Source: Rotaria socialis (Eukaryota > Rotifera > Eurotatoria > Philodinida > Philodinidae). From it: a stretch of 64,000 nucleotides of DNA. The translations under genes were made by a program, and so were the position numbers. The notes under the pieces were generated by a model. It did no database searches and was not told where the DNA came from. It saw only the letters and a list, made by a program, of their open reading frames with translations. Location: the NCBI GenBank assembly GCA_905331475.1, contig CAJNYU010004134.1:231844-295843 (forward strand). Reading direction: 5' to 3'. Of the stretch, positions 13,662 through 25,507 are shown one piece after another (the first letter of the stretch is position 1; each line of letters starts with the position of its first letter).

Positions 13662-16600
13662 ATGCCATTATCAAAACGAAAGAGTAGAAAGTCAAAGAAC
13701 AAATTTAAAAAGAAGAAAGATGTTAATCAACACGATTATATCAACACGCCAGTTGTTTCCGAAGAACAAAAAGAGTTTTATTTAGATCAAATTAATTCAC
13801 TAGAACCACGTCTAATCAAGTATGTTTACATTTGACTTGATTCACCGAGATTTTTATATCCAACTTGTGTAAGTTCTTTACGTAAATCATCATAAACAGT
13901 TGGATCTTCGATTGTACTTGGAATACGAAATGCCTTTCCGTTGAGTAAAGCAGTTAAAGTATTTCGTGCGATTTTTCCTGAACGTGTTTTCGGTAAACGC
14001 TTAACACAGACAAATTTTTTAAATGCTGCTACAGGACCTATTTCTTGTCGAACAGTTGCTATAATAGCTTTTTCAATTTCTGCAGCACTTTGAAAATAAT
14101 AAAAAATAAAACTAAGAGCTTTATATCACATTGATTTTACTTACGCAGTATTTTCTTCATGTTTATTTAAAACAACAAAAGCAAATGGTTGTTGTCCTTT
14201 AACATCATCTTTCAAACCGATAACAGCACATTCAGAAACTTTTCCACTTTCAACAATAGCTTGTTCTATGTGTCCACTTGATAAACGATGTCCAGCAACA
14301 TTAAGAACATCATCAGCACGAGATGATGTTTCAATAAAACCATCTTCGGTTCTAATGCCAACATCCATTGTATCATAATAACCAGGATATCTTGTAAAAT
14401 AAAGTTCATGAAAAAGTTGATCATTCTTCCATAATGTTGAAAAACATCCTGGAGGCAATGGTAGTTTAACTACAATACGACCTAGCTCGTCACTTGAAGA
14501 GTCTTCTTCTTCGCTAGAGTTGGGATCCGAAGAAAATAAATGTAAATTATATCCAGGACATGGACGTCCTGCACAGCCAGGTGGACCTAAATTCTTAAAG
14601 GAAAAAATAACTATGTTTAAGATAAAACTACAGGTTTTCTTTCTCATTTTCTTACTGGATGTTTTTCAAGGCCTAAGCAGACAGCTGTAATAGGTGTTCC
14701 AGTTTCAGTTTGCCAATAATGATCAATAACTGGTTTCTCAGCAAATATTTCTCTTGCCCATAACAATGTATCTCTATCACAATGTTCACCAGCAAGAAAT
14801 AAAGCACGAAAATGATTCGATTTATATTTAGTTGCATGTTTATTATCAGGATCATGTTGACGAATAATTCTTAATGCAGTTGGAGACCAAAATGAGCTAA
14901 CAGCTTTATGATCATGAATAATCCTGAAAAATTCTGATGCATCTGGTGTACCGATTGGTTTTCCTTCATAAATAACAGTTGCCGATCCATTTAATAAGGG
15001 ACCATAACATCCATAAGAATGACCAACAACCTTAGAAAAATAATATATTTGATAAAAAGTTTTCCTTCACAAAACAAAACAATATAGAACTTGCAACAGG
15101 GGATGTGAATCAAAATTAGTAATACAGAAAGAGCACTCGAGTAAAAAATGACAAATTTCAGCAAGGGGCAAAATACGATATATCTATTTTTAAATTGGAT
15201 TTAGGAAATATTCATCTGTGAACATGTCAAATATCGATAGTCTAGTTCAATTTTATGTTCTAAGCTGACATAATGCTGGCTGAGTGAGCGAAAATCATGT
15301 GTTCACTTTTGTTTTCTTTCTTTGAAATACATATTTGTGATTGCACTGGAAACAGTGGCAAAAAGAAGATAATATTGTTGAATGACATTTTTTTCTGGGC
15401 TTTAAAATCTAGCCCCATGTCACACATTTTTTGTCACTACCTCCGGTATATCGCGGTACTCGTAATAACCGGCGTCATATCGGCAGTTTACCGGCGGTAG
15501 CGCATATAAGCTCCGGTTCCAGCTAAAAAGGCTTCCAAAAACCGTTTTTCATCAAATCCCGATTTATTTCGGAAAAAGAATTCGAATTAATCGAAATCAA
15601 AATTATTTTAGAATATATTTTGCGAATTATTATTCTTACAACGACATCTTTAATAAAATATTTATCTCATAAATGGGACTGATTTGAGATCTGTGGCTAA
15701 TATAGGCGGCTCAGGCACATCGGCATTGTGAAAGTGCACCGAATTCAACACGATTCTGCCGGTTTTAACATACTTAAAAAATATTCAGTCGATTCTATAC
15801 TATACAAAAGGATGTATCACTTTCATGAAAAAAGGGCGGTATACCGCCGGTTTTTTTCCGGTTTGAATCACATGGAGTGGAACAGTAGAACATTTTTTTT
15901 CCATTTTTAAAAATAAAAATATTTTATTACATTTTGTTTTCTCAGCGTCTATCTATATATGGAACATTTGGTGTAATTATTAGTGTCAATACAATTAAGA
16001 ATGATCTTATTCAAATCTTTCAAACCCTATAGAAAATAAACGAAAAAAGAAAATTCATGTTTTCAAACAAGTTGATGGCTTGTAATAGAATTGAAAATAT
16101 TTGACATGAAAATTTTACAGCGCAGGTCGTGGAGGTACGGTGGGAAATGACCGGAAAGCGCTGGAAAGTGAACGCAGTATTCCGGTCGTAAATTATCGGA
16201 TTTTTTTCCTGTGGACTTCGGTTAACTTCCTGCCGGAAAGCGCAGGAAAAAATCCGGTAACTTCCAACCGGAATACTGCTTCCACTTTCCAGCCAGATAC
16301 GGTGATTTTTTCCGCATCTTTCCGTTCGATTCCTACGGTATCCGTCCTCCGGGATCATTGACCTGGGAGTTGCATACAAATACAATTCATTAGAAGTTCC
16401 TTTTAGTAATGATTAAAAGTCTTACTATGCTATATTTTAATGTGTACCACGGAAGGAGTCTAATCTCTGAATTTTTATGATGAACATCGGAGTAGCCTTG
16501 AAACAAATGCTAATTTAAAAGAATGAAACCATTTATATATATATATATATATATATATATCGTTATGGTAATCAATTCAAAATTCTGATACAAACCTAAT

Positions 16601-19150
16601 TTCACTTGATTAATTTGAATTCGTTTGAATTTCCAGAAGAAACACAACAGTTAAATCGAAAAATTATTTAAAAACCTATTTGGCAAAAGTGGAAGCTATT
16701 CTAAATAGTAAGAGGAAAACACAAATAGCTAAGATATCATATATAGTGACTACAGAAGGAAAACCTATATAGATAAGTCAAAAACAAAATCAAGACAGTA
16801 TACACATTTTTGGTCAAAATTAGAAGACCTAGCATAATACTAGCCTTGGAATACATACCCACCCGAGATCAGCAGCAGACCACCATACTTCACCAGGATG
16901 AATATTATATAAATATTTCATTGTCCATTGTAATGATACAGCATAACCGCCAGTTGGACGAACAATCGCTTTAGGAGTACCCGTTGTACCTTAACATCAT
17001 TTGCTTTTAAATACAACTATTTTGGTGTAAGAAATAATCAATTGTTTTGTTTACCTGATGTATAAAGTAAATAAAGAGGATGATCTGCTTCGACAGGCTC
17101 GCAATCATGAGAATCACGCACACTACTCATAACATCATTCCAATCTCGATCTCTTTCAGAGACTAAATCTGCTGGTTTTCCTTCTGGTCGATTGAATATG
17201 ATACATTTTAATGAATCGTTGTTAATGCCACTCTTTTTAATGGCTTCATTGACAATTGTTTTATAATTGATTGTTCGCTGTGGCTCAAAGCCAACATTAG
17301 CTTTACATTAGGAAAAATTAAAATATTTGTAAGCAGATATTTTTCTGAGTAATTTATTTTTTGTTACTTACTCGAAATGAGAACTTTAGGCTCTGAATGT
17401 TTTATTCTAACTGCTAATTCATTAGCACTAAATCCTCCAAATACAAGATTATGTATAGCACCAATACGAGCACAAGCTAACATTGCAATAGCCGCTTCAG
17501 GTATCATCGGCATATAAATTAATACGACATCACCTTTTTTGACATTATATTTTTTACTTAGAACATTAGCCAATGTTTTGACTTGTTTCAAAAGTTCTTT
17601 GTATGTTATATGAGCTACTTTACCCGTCATAGCAGAATCATGTATAATAGCTGTTTGATTACCATGTTTTGCAATATGTCGATCAAGACAATTATATGCC
17701 ATATTAAGTTGTCCACCTTGAAACCAATGAGGTCTAAGAAGATTATTTTCATCGTAAACTTTATGCCATCGTTGAAACCAAAATATTTTTTGTGCTTGTT
17801 CACTCCAAAATCGTTCGGGATGTTGAATACTTAAACGATAAGCACTAGCATAAGTTGAATTACGACGAACAACTATTCGAAACATTTAAAAACCTACAAG
17901 ACCAAAATTCATAATTATTTTCTTATTCAGATATCAAAAACGATGTGATGAACTAGAATTAATGTGTCGTTCATATGGTGATCAATTCGAAAGTCTTTTT
18001 AAAGATAAACGTGATATATCATCGTATCTAAAAAAACAACTCGATCTACGTAATGAACAAGTATTCGATTTAAATGATCGTTTGACAGATTTACAACAAG
18101 CTAAAGATTATGAAAAAGATTTGTTTGAAAAAAAAATACAAAACCTTAAAGAACAATATGATTTGGAAATTCAAAACCTTGGAAACGAAAATATGTTACT
18201 TAGTAATATCATTTTATAAATTAAGAAAAAAATTAATTAATAAATAACCAATTTTCTTATTTAAGAAACGCGTTTAGTTGCTTTAGAAGAATTTGAATAT
18301 CAACGACAAACAATGGAAAAAACAATTGATGAATTAAAAAGTTTAATTTTAAAAAAAGAAGATGCCTATAAAAAAGCATTATATCATATGGAAATAGCAC
18401 TAATGTTTTTCAAAGATAGGTTCGATTGTTTTGAAAATTTTGTTTCCATTTGTTCATCTATTTTAATCTATTTTTCTTTCATAGATTAAAAAAAGAAGCA
18501 ATCGAATATTTAAATGATCTTGCTATTGAATTTCATCATAATGCAAAAAACCAATTATCAAATACAATTAAACGTGCTTTACATGAAAACTTTTATTTAA
18601 ATAATCAATTTGATTATTTATCGAATCAATTAGAAAAAACAATTGAAATTAATAAAAACTATACTGCAGATAATCAACGTTTAACACGAACCATAGCAAT
18701 TTTCGAAGACGTAGAAACACACTCAGCAAAAAAACATATTGTGACTGAAAATGTATGCTTAGAATAGAAATAATGTTCTCGTTTAGAAGAAAATCTTTTT
18801 GAGAATCTTAGATTATTCAATTGTTAAAGGAGAAACTTGACAAGTGCAAACAACAACAAAATTCTGTTCATGAAATTTTAGTACCTATCGAAAAAATCGA
18901 AAAAGAGTCGTAAGTTTTGGAAACAAAAGATGAAAAGTTTAATTATATGAATTTATTTGCTTGTAGAACAAAACTTTCTCGTAATCGAGAAGATAATTCG
19001 AAACAAGAAAAAGAATCTACTGAAATAAGAAATTTAGAAGAAGAAAATAATTTATTAAAAGATATTATTGATCAAGCAGCAATATCCATTGCTGATGTTG
19101 TACAGGTATATTCAAAAGTTGTCGATTACCTTATGCTTGAGAACAATTGA
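13662..19150 (+). CDS. CFAP157: Cilia- and flagella-associated protein 157
   Basis: Coiled-coil protein of basal bodies and axonemes; in vertebrates needed for sperm flagellum structure. Exons 13662-13819, 17931-18202, 18266-18419, 18485-18752, 18812-18909 and 18967-19150 join in frame to 377 aa (human about 520). The N-terminus is Lys/Arg-rich; coiled coil covers most of the rest. Diagnostic stretches include YQKRCDELE across the exon 1/2 junction and FKDRLKKEA across exon 3/4. Exon 4 seems to run into stops, but GTATGC at 18753 and the acceptor before 18812 remove them as a 59-base intron and restore homology (IIQLLKEKLDKCKQQQ). Intron 1 is 4.1 kb and contains ACSS3 on the other strand. The C-terminus is shorter than in vertebrates, so a further 3' exon is possible. 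Confidence 0.85.
13826..17885 (-). CDS. ACSS3: Acyl-CoA synthetase short-chain family member 3
   Basis: AMP-forming enzyme activating short acyl chains (vertebrate ACSS3 prefers propionate) to acyl-CoA in mitochondria. Exons 17885-17372, 17300-17055, 16989-16859, 15030-14656, 14593-14145 and 14087-13826 give 658 aa (human 686). The Arg/Ser-rich N-terminus MFRIVVRRNSTYASAYR looks like a mitochondrial presequence. The adenylation P-loop TSGTTGTPK spans the exon 2/3 junction, followed by RPTGGYAVSLQW and WWSAADLGW. DHYWQTETG, GYYDTMD and AGHRLSSG follow, and the C-terminal domain keeps the acetylatable lysine in KTRSGK. A Glu/Ser-rich insert (NSSEEEDSSSDE) replaces a loop. The whole coding region lies within CFAP157 intron 1. 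Intron 3 (16858-15031) carries fold-back repeats. Confidence 0.95.
15430..15870. repeat. CCGG-rich fold-back sequence in ACSS3 intron 3
   Basis: A patch at 15440-15530 is much richer in G+C than its surroundings and repeats CCGGT/ACCGG words on both strands. At 15835-15852 lies GGCGGTATACCGCC, a perfect palindrome, followed by more CCGG words. The AT-rich middle has no coding sense. This looks like the ends of a non-autonomous inverted-repeat element, but exact termini and a target duplication were not found. Confidence 0.4.
16130..16365. repeat. Fold-back element with 50-base inverted arms
   Basis: Arms at 16161-16211 and 16243-16292 are imperfect reverse complements: CTGGAAAGTG ... GCAGTATTCCGG ... 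TTTTTCCTG on the left is mirrored on the right. The loop is about 31 bases. The element stands out as G+C-rich within AT-rich intron DNA. Open frames on both strands here are a by-product of the palindrome. Confidence 0.65.
16535..16560. repeat. (TA)n microsatellite
   Basis: About 13 TA units in ACSS3 intron 3. Confidence 0.9.
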
Positions 19151-21670
19151 TAGCAGCTATGTTGAAGTTTCTCCAAATACTTTCTTTATCTCGGGACGTG
19201 TTTAAATATCTATTTTCGATAAGAATTGAAATTTTATCTGCGTAAAAAAATATAGTATGTTGCCTTGCCAGACAAAACAACTTAATTGATGTAAACAAAA
19301 TCCAGGAGAAATTGTACTTCAAAAGTACGTTAGACAGTTAGTGTCACGAGGCACATACTTTGTACAGATGGAGGTCACACGAAAGCGAATCTACTTCATG
19401 TTAATCTGGACCAATCAGAGAATAAAACTGTGCAGTTATTTATTTTTGATTAATTTATTTTCGAATGATATTCATGAAATATATTGGGGAAAAGATGTTT
19501 TAAATGAGACTTTATAGTAAAAGAAATGCAACCATAAGAAGAAAATTCTATGCTGATTGGTGTGTTGTACAATATCACATGGAAAAGTTTGGATGTCGCG
19601 ATATTCTTATTCTGTAGATTGATGTACTGATTTTTATATATTGATAGCATTGCAACAACGTAGAAAACGACACTGTGTGAATGTTTTTATTAGATACGAG
19701 AAATCAGAACAGTATAATTAATTTTCAAGGCTATGGCATGATAGTGTTACTCAAATTAGAGTGTCATTTGACATTGATAATACTCATTACTAGCCAAATC
19801 ACTTTTCTTTTAATATCTCAATGTAAAATGAATTGATGATATCGCTTTTTGCTTGAAAATATAGCTTTATTATCATAGCTTTATTATCTTAAAATATCAA
19901 TTCTCTAAGATCGTATTAGAATTTTACTAGACTGAAAAACGCTACATTAGAATAAAATTTAAGTTCATTCGAAATCAATCATAAACGATCAATATTATGG
20001 CAGAAAATAATATTTATCATGGTGTTATGTTTCGGAGCATAGGCATATTTATGAGTTTAACAAATTTTCAACTATTTTTCAGTCAAAACGTTCAAAAAAC
20101 ATTCGCGGTGAAAAGGAAAAAACACATGATTTCTTATCTTATTAGATTCCTATGGTTTTTTAAGTATTGATTTTCATCAATCTTTTTAAGGAAATCAAAT
20201 TACATGATTTTTCAGTACGTCTAATATATTGGAATAAACATATACCTGAATGTTTTGAGCAAATATAAGATAAAAACAACGATAATTCTGTTGAAAGACT
20301 TAAGAATTACAAATTTGATAAACGTTGACCGTTTTGTTTTTGTATGGTATGTCAATCACTTCATTTTGGTGATTGAAAAACGAGAACAAGATATTTTATA
20401 GAATGACCAGTAAATGCTTATCTCAAATTAATTGAATAATCATAATTTTATTGGATAATTAAAATGAGTGTTATGGAATAATGCTAAAATCTAGCAGTGT
20501 AGTCAATCATGTAATGCACATTCTTTTATTTCGTTCAAGTTAAAAATCACAAAGTAGAATTCAATTACAATCAATGGTCAAAATGAAAAGTTCGACAGCT
20601 AGAAAAAAAGAATTTAGGTACATGATGATTGTGATATTTGTTTTTATCGCACATTAAATGTATATATATATATATATATATAAAGACTATTTTAGACAAC
20701 CTAGTCAAATACCATTATGTTCTGTATTTTTGCTAACTAAGAATTAATTTTAATCAAGTCAAAATTAATCAGTACAGCTTTTCAGATATAGAATGAAAAC
20801 TATTGAAAACATTCAGAATGGTTGCTACAAAACACAGTACGCCTATAGTTAATTTTTCAGTAAGATCAACCTATAAAAAAACTTTTGTTGAACATTAGTC
20901 TATTACAAAATGTCAAATCCAGAAATAAATATTGTTTTCTTCATCACTATCTAGAGATTCTTATGAAAAATTGTCATATTTGGGAACTAGTTGTTAACTT
21001 CTCATGTGGTTCTACGAGTATTTCTTTGTTTCTATATTCATACTTAATTACATCATTAACGGAAAGCGAATGCTTTTTTAGCGAATATGCTAGACACACC
21101 CATAGAATGATTTAGTTGAAGAGTTATCAATTTCAGAACATTTATGCAATGCTCCTTCTATTAAGGGTAGTTTAAAATCAAATGTATAGAAAAAACGAGA
21201 ATGGATTTCACTTGCATAATCTATGACGATGACGAATGCAATCTATATATTTAGTCTCGAGATGATGACACGGAAACAGCGTCAAAAGTTGAAAAACACA
21301 ATGAAATGCTTGAACAACTATTATCGATTCTTTTAACTTCACACCATTTGGGTCGAACTGGATTGCCATTACAAAAAAAGTCATTTGGTCAGAAAGGAAT
21401 TTTTCCAGGATCACGGCTCGGTCTACATCGAATGTACGTATAAAAAGAATTGATCTATGAACAATTTTGAAAACTACTTTTTATTAGTCATCAAAACTCA
21501 TCGGTAAAAGCTAGTACACATTATTGTCGTGGTGATTTAGGATTAGTACGACATGATAATTGAATTGAAAGTACTCGGTAAACTTAGAAAAAAATTCTTT
21601 ACTTTTTTTTTCTTTTGGAAATAAAAATGAAGAATATTATTAAGGCGCTCTTTTTCTTATCTCAAACACA
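19151..21670. other. Intergenic between CFAP157 and PGAM5-like gene
   Basis: No supportable gene. A (TA)n run lies at 20660-20682. Frames immediately after 19150 (for example AAMLKFLQILSL at about 19155) weakly resemble a CFAP157 C-terminus but cannot be spliced in frame with the donors visible. Confidence 0.5.
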
Positions 21671-23789
21671 ATGTCATTAATTGTTAAACGACATAAATGG
21701 TCTCTAAATACAAATACGAATACTGAAACCACACTAACTACTGATAGTGTGAGTACATCAAATAAAAGTTCTATTGATGATAATCAATCTGAGTTAAGTG
21801 TAAGTTATAATAAACCAGTTCGCCATCTATTTCTTGTTCGTCATGGTCAATATCAACGACGACGAACACAATCTGATGGACATTTAACTGTTCAAGGACA
21901 AAATCAAGCTTGGTACGCAGCAAATTTTCTCATGTCACAGTTGCCAGATGATGTGTTATTCGATTCATTAACACATTCAGATAGTAAAATCAATATAAAA
22001 GATAAAAATCAAAACAAAAAAGAAATTTCTATTTGTCTTTCTCTTTCGATTATTTTCTAGTGATTCGGACACGTGAAACAGCAACAATCATTTATAAACG
22101 ATTACTATCAAAGAAAAAAATTGATATAGAATATTTTTCAATTGATACTGACTTTCGAGAACATAATTTATTATTTACTTTTTTACTTGAAGGTAACTAA
22201 ATCGATAGCACAGAGTTCTGTTACAATTTCACACCAAACAGATTAACTACAATTTCTCCTTTTTCATTTTGTTGTCTTGAACGAAATCGATAACATAAAC
22301 AGAAAGAAAACTAATATCGATATTTTATTGATAAAAAAAGCTGATTGAAATTGGAAAACATGCTCACAATATGTGTCACTCATCAAAATTTTATCTAAAG
22401 TTGAGCCTATAGCAAGACACAATTTTTCAATGGAAAATTTCATTTAGAAAAATGAATTTTTGTAACAATATGAGGTATCGATTTTCTCTGAATTTTCGAA
22501 AATTATCCTTGAATATCCTGAATAAAAAGTCAGAAGCTATGATTTCATGTATACTTATATTATTTCATCGTGTAGAAGAAGAAAAATATATCCAGTTTCT
22601 CGATCTCAATTTCAGTATCACGATGAAAGCACATTTAAAAGAAATTATTATATATTTCAAAAACAATTTTTAGTTCTATCTTACGATATTTATTTCCATT
22701 TTGACTTGTAATCTACTGATTATGGGATAAAATAACTTTTATGAATACATTGCTTTTATATTCGTCATCATTCACGAGACTGTTCTTTTAACAACAGCAA
22801 AAAGTATCATTCAATATTCTGATAGAATTTGTAGTTCTCTATTACTCTTTACTATTTGACATATCTTATATTAATGTTCTGATGAATAACAACACTATTA
22901 TGTAACCACATTTCTTGTTAAACTCTAAAAAATTTATTTTTACAAAACATTTTAATACTACACAATTTTAAATTTTATCAACATATTGAATTGAATTTGT
23001 ACAAAATTGATTCCATGAGTATGTTGAACTTGAAACGGAAGTTTGACAAGTTTCTAAATGAGCATTCCCATGGAACAATTATATTATTCATCAGAGCTTG
23101 AATGTAAGACACCAGACGAATGGTTTAAAAATAAAGAATCTAAAATTTTATCCACTAATAAAATCATGTGGTTATTTTTTAATCAATGAAATAACTCCCT
23201 AGTGACAGTAGATTAAAGAAAGACAAATAAAACGTCTCTCCTACCCCCCCCCTCCCATGTTATATATATTTGAAGTAAACTGTCAATTAATTTGAGAAAC
23301 AAATCTAATTTTCATAATTTTATTTCTATTTGAACAATTTAAGGAAATTGGCATGCATTAAAACGTGATTATTTTCGTTTAAAAAAACAATCAATAAAAA
23401 ATGCAAACACAACATTTGAAATTATAGTTGCACATAGAAATATAATTGGCCATTGTATTGAATTACTTTCAATGATCCAACCTGACAAATCTATTGCTTT
23501 TAATACTTCTGTCACAGTTAAATATTTTAAATCCAATGAATAAATCTTTTATTATTTTCTTTCTGGCTTTGTTTAGCATATTATTGTTAATCAAACAAAT
23601 GTAATTGTTGATTATGCATATAGACATGATTTTATTCCGATAGATCTTTTAACAATGTGGGAAATATATCTTCCTATCGGAAAATATCAAATTGATGAAC
23701 ATAAACATGCACATATTACTGTCAATGGTGTAAAAGGTATACAAAGAAAAGGTTGTTGTGTTCGTCTTTTAATTTCATGTTTTCGTTAG
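21671..23789 (+). CDS. PGAM5: PGAM5-like histidine phosphatase
   Basis: Histidine-phosphatase superfamily member resembling PGAM5, the mitochondrial Ser/Thr phosphatase. Exons 21671-21983, 22061-22192, 23344-23516 and 23577-23789 give 276 aa (human 289). The catalytic RHG triplet is in FLVRHGQY (Arg57, His58), preceded by PVRHLF as in PGAM5. Further on are the second Arg in MIRTRETA, Glu in FREHN and the second catalytic His in IVAHRN. The N-terminal 45 residues are Thr/Ser/Asn-rich and show no clear membrane anchor, unlike vertebrate PGAM5, so location is uncertain. Intron 2 is 1.15 kb, the others 60-77 bases. The stop is 16 bases from the convergent BCS1L stop. Confidence 0.8.
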
Positions 23790-23805
23790 CAAAATTTTAT
23801 TTCAA

Positions 23806-25410
23806 TTATAAACATAGCAATTGATTAACATTAGCGAAAACATCTTTTATCGAGTCTTTATTGTGCATAAAAAATCCTTGTAATTGTGCAGCACTTAGTT
23901 GTTTCGAATAATTATCTGTTAGCTGTTCTATTTGAGTTAGAAATTGGTTAATTTCATTACGAGTTGATTGAGGATAGAAACGAGTAAGCATGCGTTCAAC
24001 TTGATTGGATGTTAATGGACCTATGTATTCTTTATGGTCAACTCGACCAGGGCGAATAAGTGCTGGATCAAGACTAACAAGAGAAAATGAATATCTTACT
24101 AATTAAAGAAAATACGGCATACCGTTCAATAAAATTCGTCGTCATAAAAATAATTCTGCCTTCAGCTGATATAACTCCATCAAGTGCATTTAATAATCCG
24201 CTCAATGTTAATGGTTTCATGCCTTGATATCGAATGTTATCTATTGATGAAAATTAGAAGACACAGGAAAATTTGAATTATTTTACTTGAAAAATCTATT
24301 TGACTATTAATTAACCTTCTTTTTCGTAATGTCTTCCAACTGTTGCAGCATCAATATCTTCTAATAGAATAATACTTTCTTCTGGTACATTACTTAATAA
24401 TTGTTGAAGACGATCATCCGTCATTGTACCTTGACTTAAATTAAGTGTACTAATACTTAAATCAAAGTGTCCTAAATTTGATCATTGCATTATAAAGCAC
24501 AAGAAATCGATTATGAATTATTTATATAAATGTAGATTAAAAACCTGCGAGAGCCATAATAGCTGATGTTTTTCCTGAACCTGGTGGTCCATGTAGAAGA
24601 TAACCACGTCGATATGGTATACCACGATCAATATACCATTGCGGATTTGAAAGGAAATGTTCAACATCTTTTATTAAACCTTCGAGCACTCCCGTATTGA
24701 GGATCACGGCATTCAATTGGATTTTACTGTCTTAGCAAATGTTTTCGCTATCGTCGTGATGGAAAGATTTCTCCAGTTTTTTTTGGGAAATCAAACATTT
24801 TTACAATGTGGGNTTTTTCGTCTTGGATGACCAAATAGATGCCATTCATTAACTAATCTGATTTAGTTATTGATGTTAAATTTGTCTTAAACTCACTTGT
24901 TGGAACATAAACAAGTGTTTTTCCTTCATTAGCTAATAATGCAGCATCACGAGCTTTTTCTAACATATCAATGTAGATTTGTCGATCTTGTCCGAATGCA
25001 GTTAATTGTACAGATTCAAATGGTACACCAGAATTAATCATTTGTTCACGTGTACGTTCAACTTTAACGAATTTTCCTTTATAACGAAAATAATGTGTGC
25101 CAACTGATGGAACAAATGTATAGGATGCTTGAATACGTGATGATGGTTCATCATTTTTCACTAGCGTTGTACGAGCACTTAAATGACGACTTGAATCACG
25201 CAATTGATGTGATATCCATTGTAATAACCACGTATAACTTATATCATTATTTGGTACTTCGAGAGTTATCATAAATTGCCGACGAAAAAATATTAAACCA
25301 TATTGTGATGAACGACGAAGTGCAGCCAATGCTGTACCGATACCAATCAGACCGGCTCCAGCGCCAAAATATGGATTAGATGACAGAGTTGCTACTAAAT
25401 CTGACAACAT
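23806..25410 (-). CDS. BCS1L: Mitochondrial chaperone BCS1 (AAA ATPase), interrupted
   Basis: Inner-membrane AAA ATPase that inserts the Rieske iron-sulfur protein into complex III. Exons: 25410-24897; 24852 to the break near 24813; resumption at about 24716-24545; 24471-24316; 24240-24123; 24073-23806. The N-terminus has the BCS1 signature ([20 protein letters not shown], then [11 protein letters not shown]). The AAA domain keeps Walker [10 protein letters not shown], Walker [17 protein letters not shown] and LIRPGRVD. Reading is clean up to GHPRRK and again from LNAVIL, which in the family lie about two residues apart. Between them are about 97 bases of inverted copy of the gene's own 5' flank, plus one N. 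The natural gene is probably intact; the break may be assembly error or an insertion. Confidence 0.9.
24709..24809 (-). repeat. Inverted copy of BCS1L 5' flank inside exon 2/3 junction
   Basis: This 101-base stretch is the reverse complement of 25407-25507 with 3 mismatches and no gaps. The other arm starts at the BCS1L ATG and covers the sequence just upstream of it. This copy falls inside the BCS1L coding region, four bases from the single undetermined base at 24813. Confidence 0.9.
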
Positions 25411-25507
25411 TGTAAAAATGTTAGATTACACAAAAAAAACTGGAGAAATCTTTCCATCACGACGATAGCGAAAACATTTGCTAAGACAGTAAAATCCAAT
25501 TGAATGC
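25407..25507 (+). repeat. Second arm of the BCS1L inverted repeat (5' flank)
   Basis: Start codon and immediate upstream region of BCS1L, presumably the original location, matching 24709-24809 in opposite orientation. Confidence 0.85.

Noticed and set aside
16020..16385. Open frames on both strands reading similar Arg/Ser-rich proteins
   Set aside because: They arise from the inverted repeat, which makes both strands open and alike; no family features.
18753..18811. Apparent in-frame stops in CFAP157, suggesting a pseudogene
   Set aside because: GTATGC...CTTAG forms a normal 59-base intron; removing it keeps phase 0 and restores the CFAP157-like sequence.
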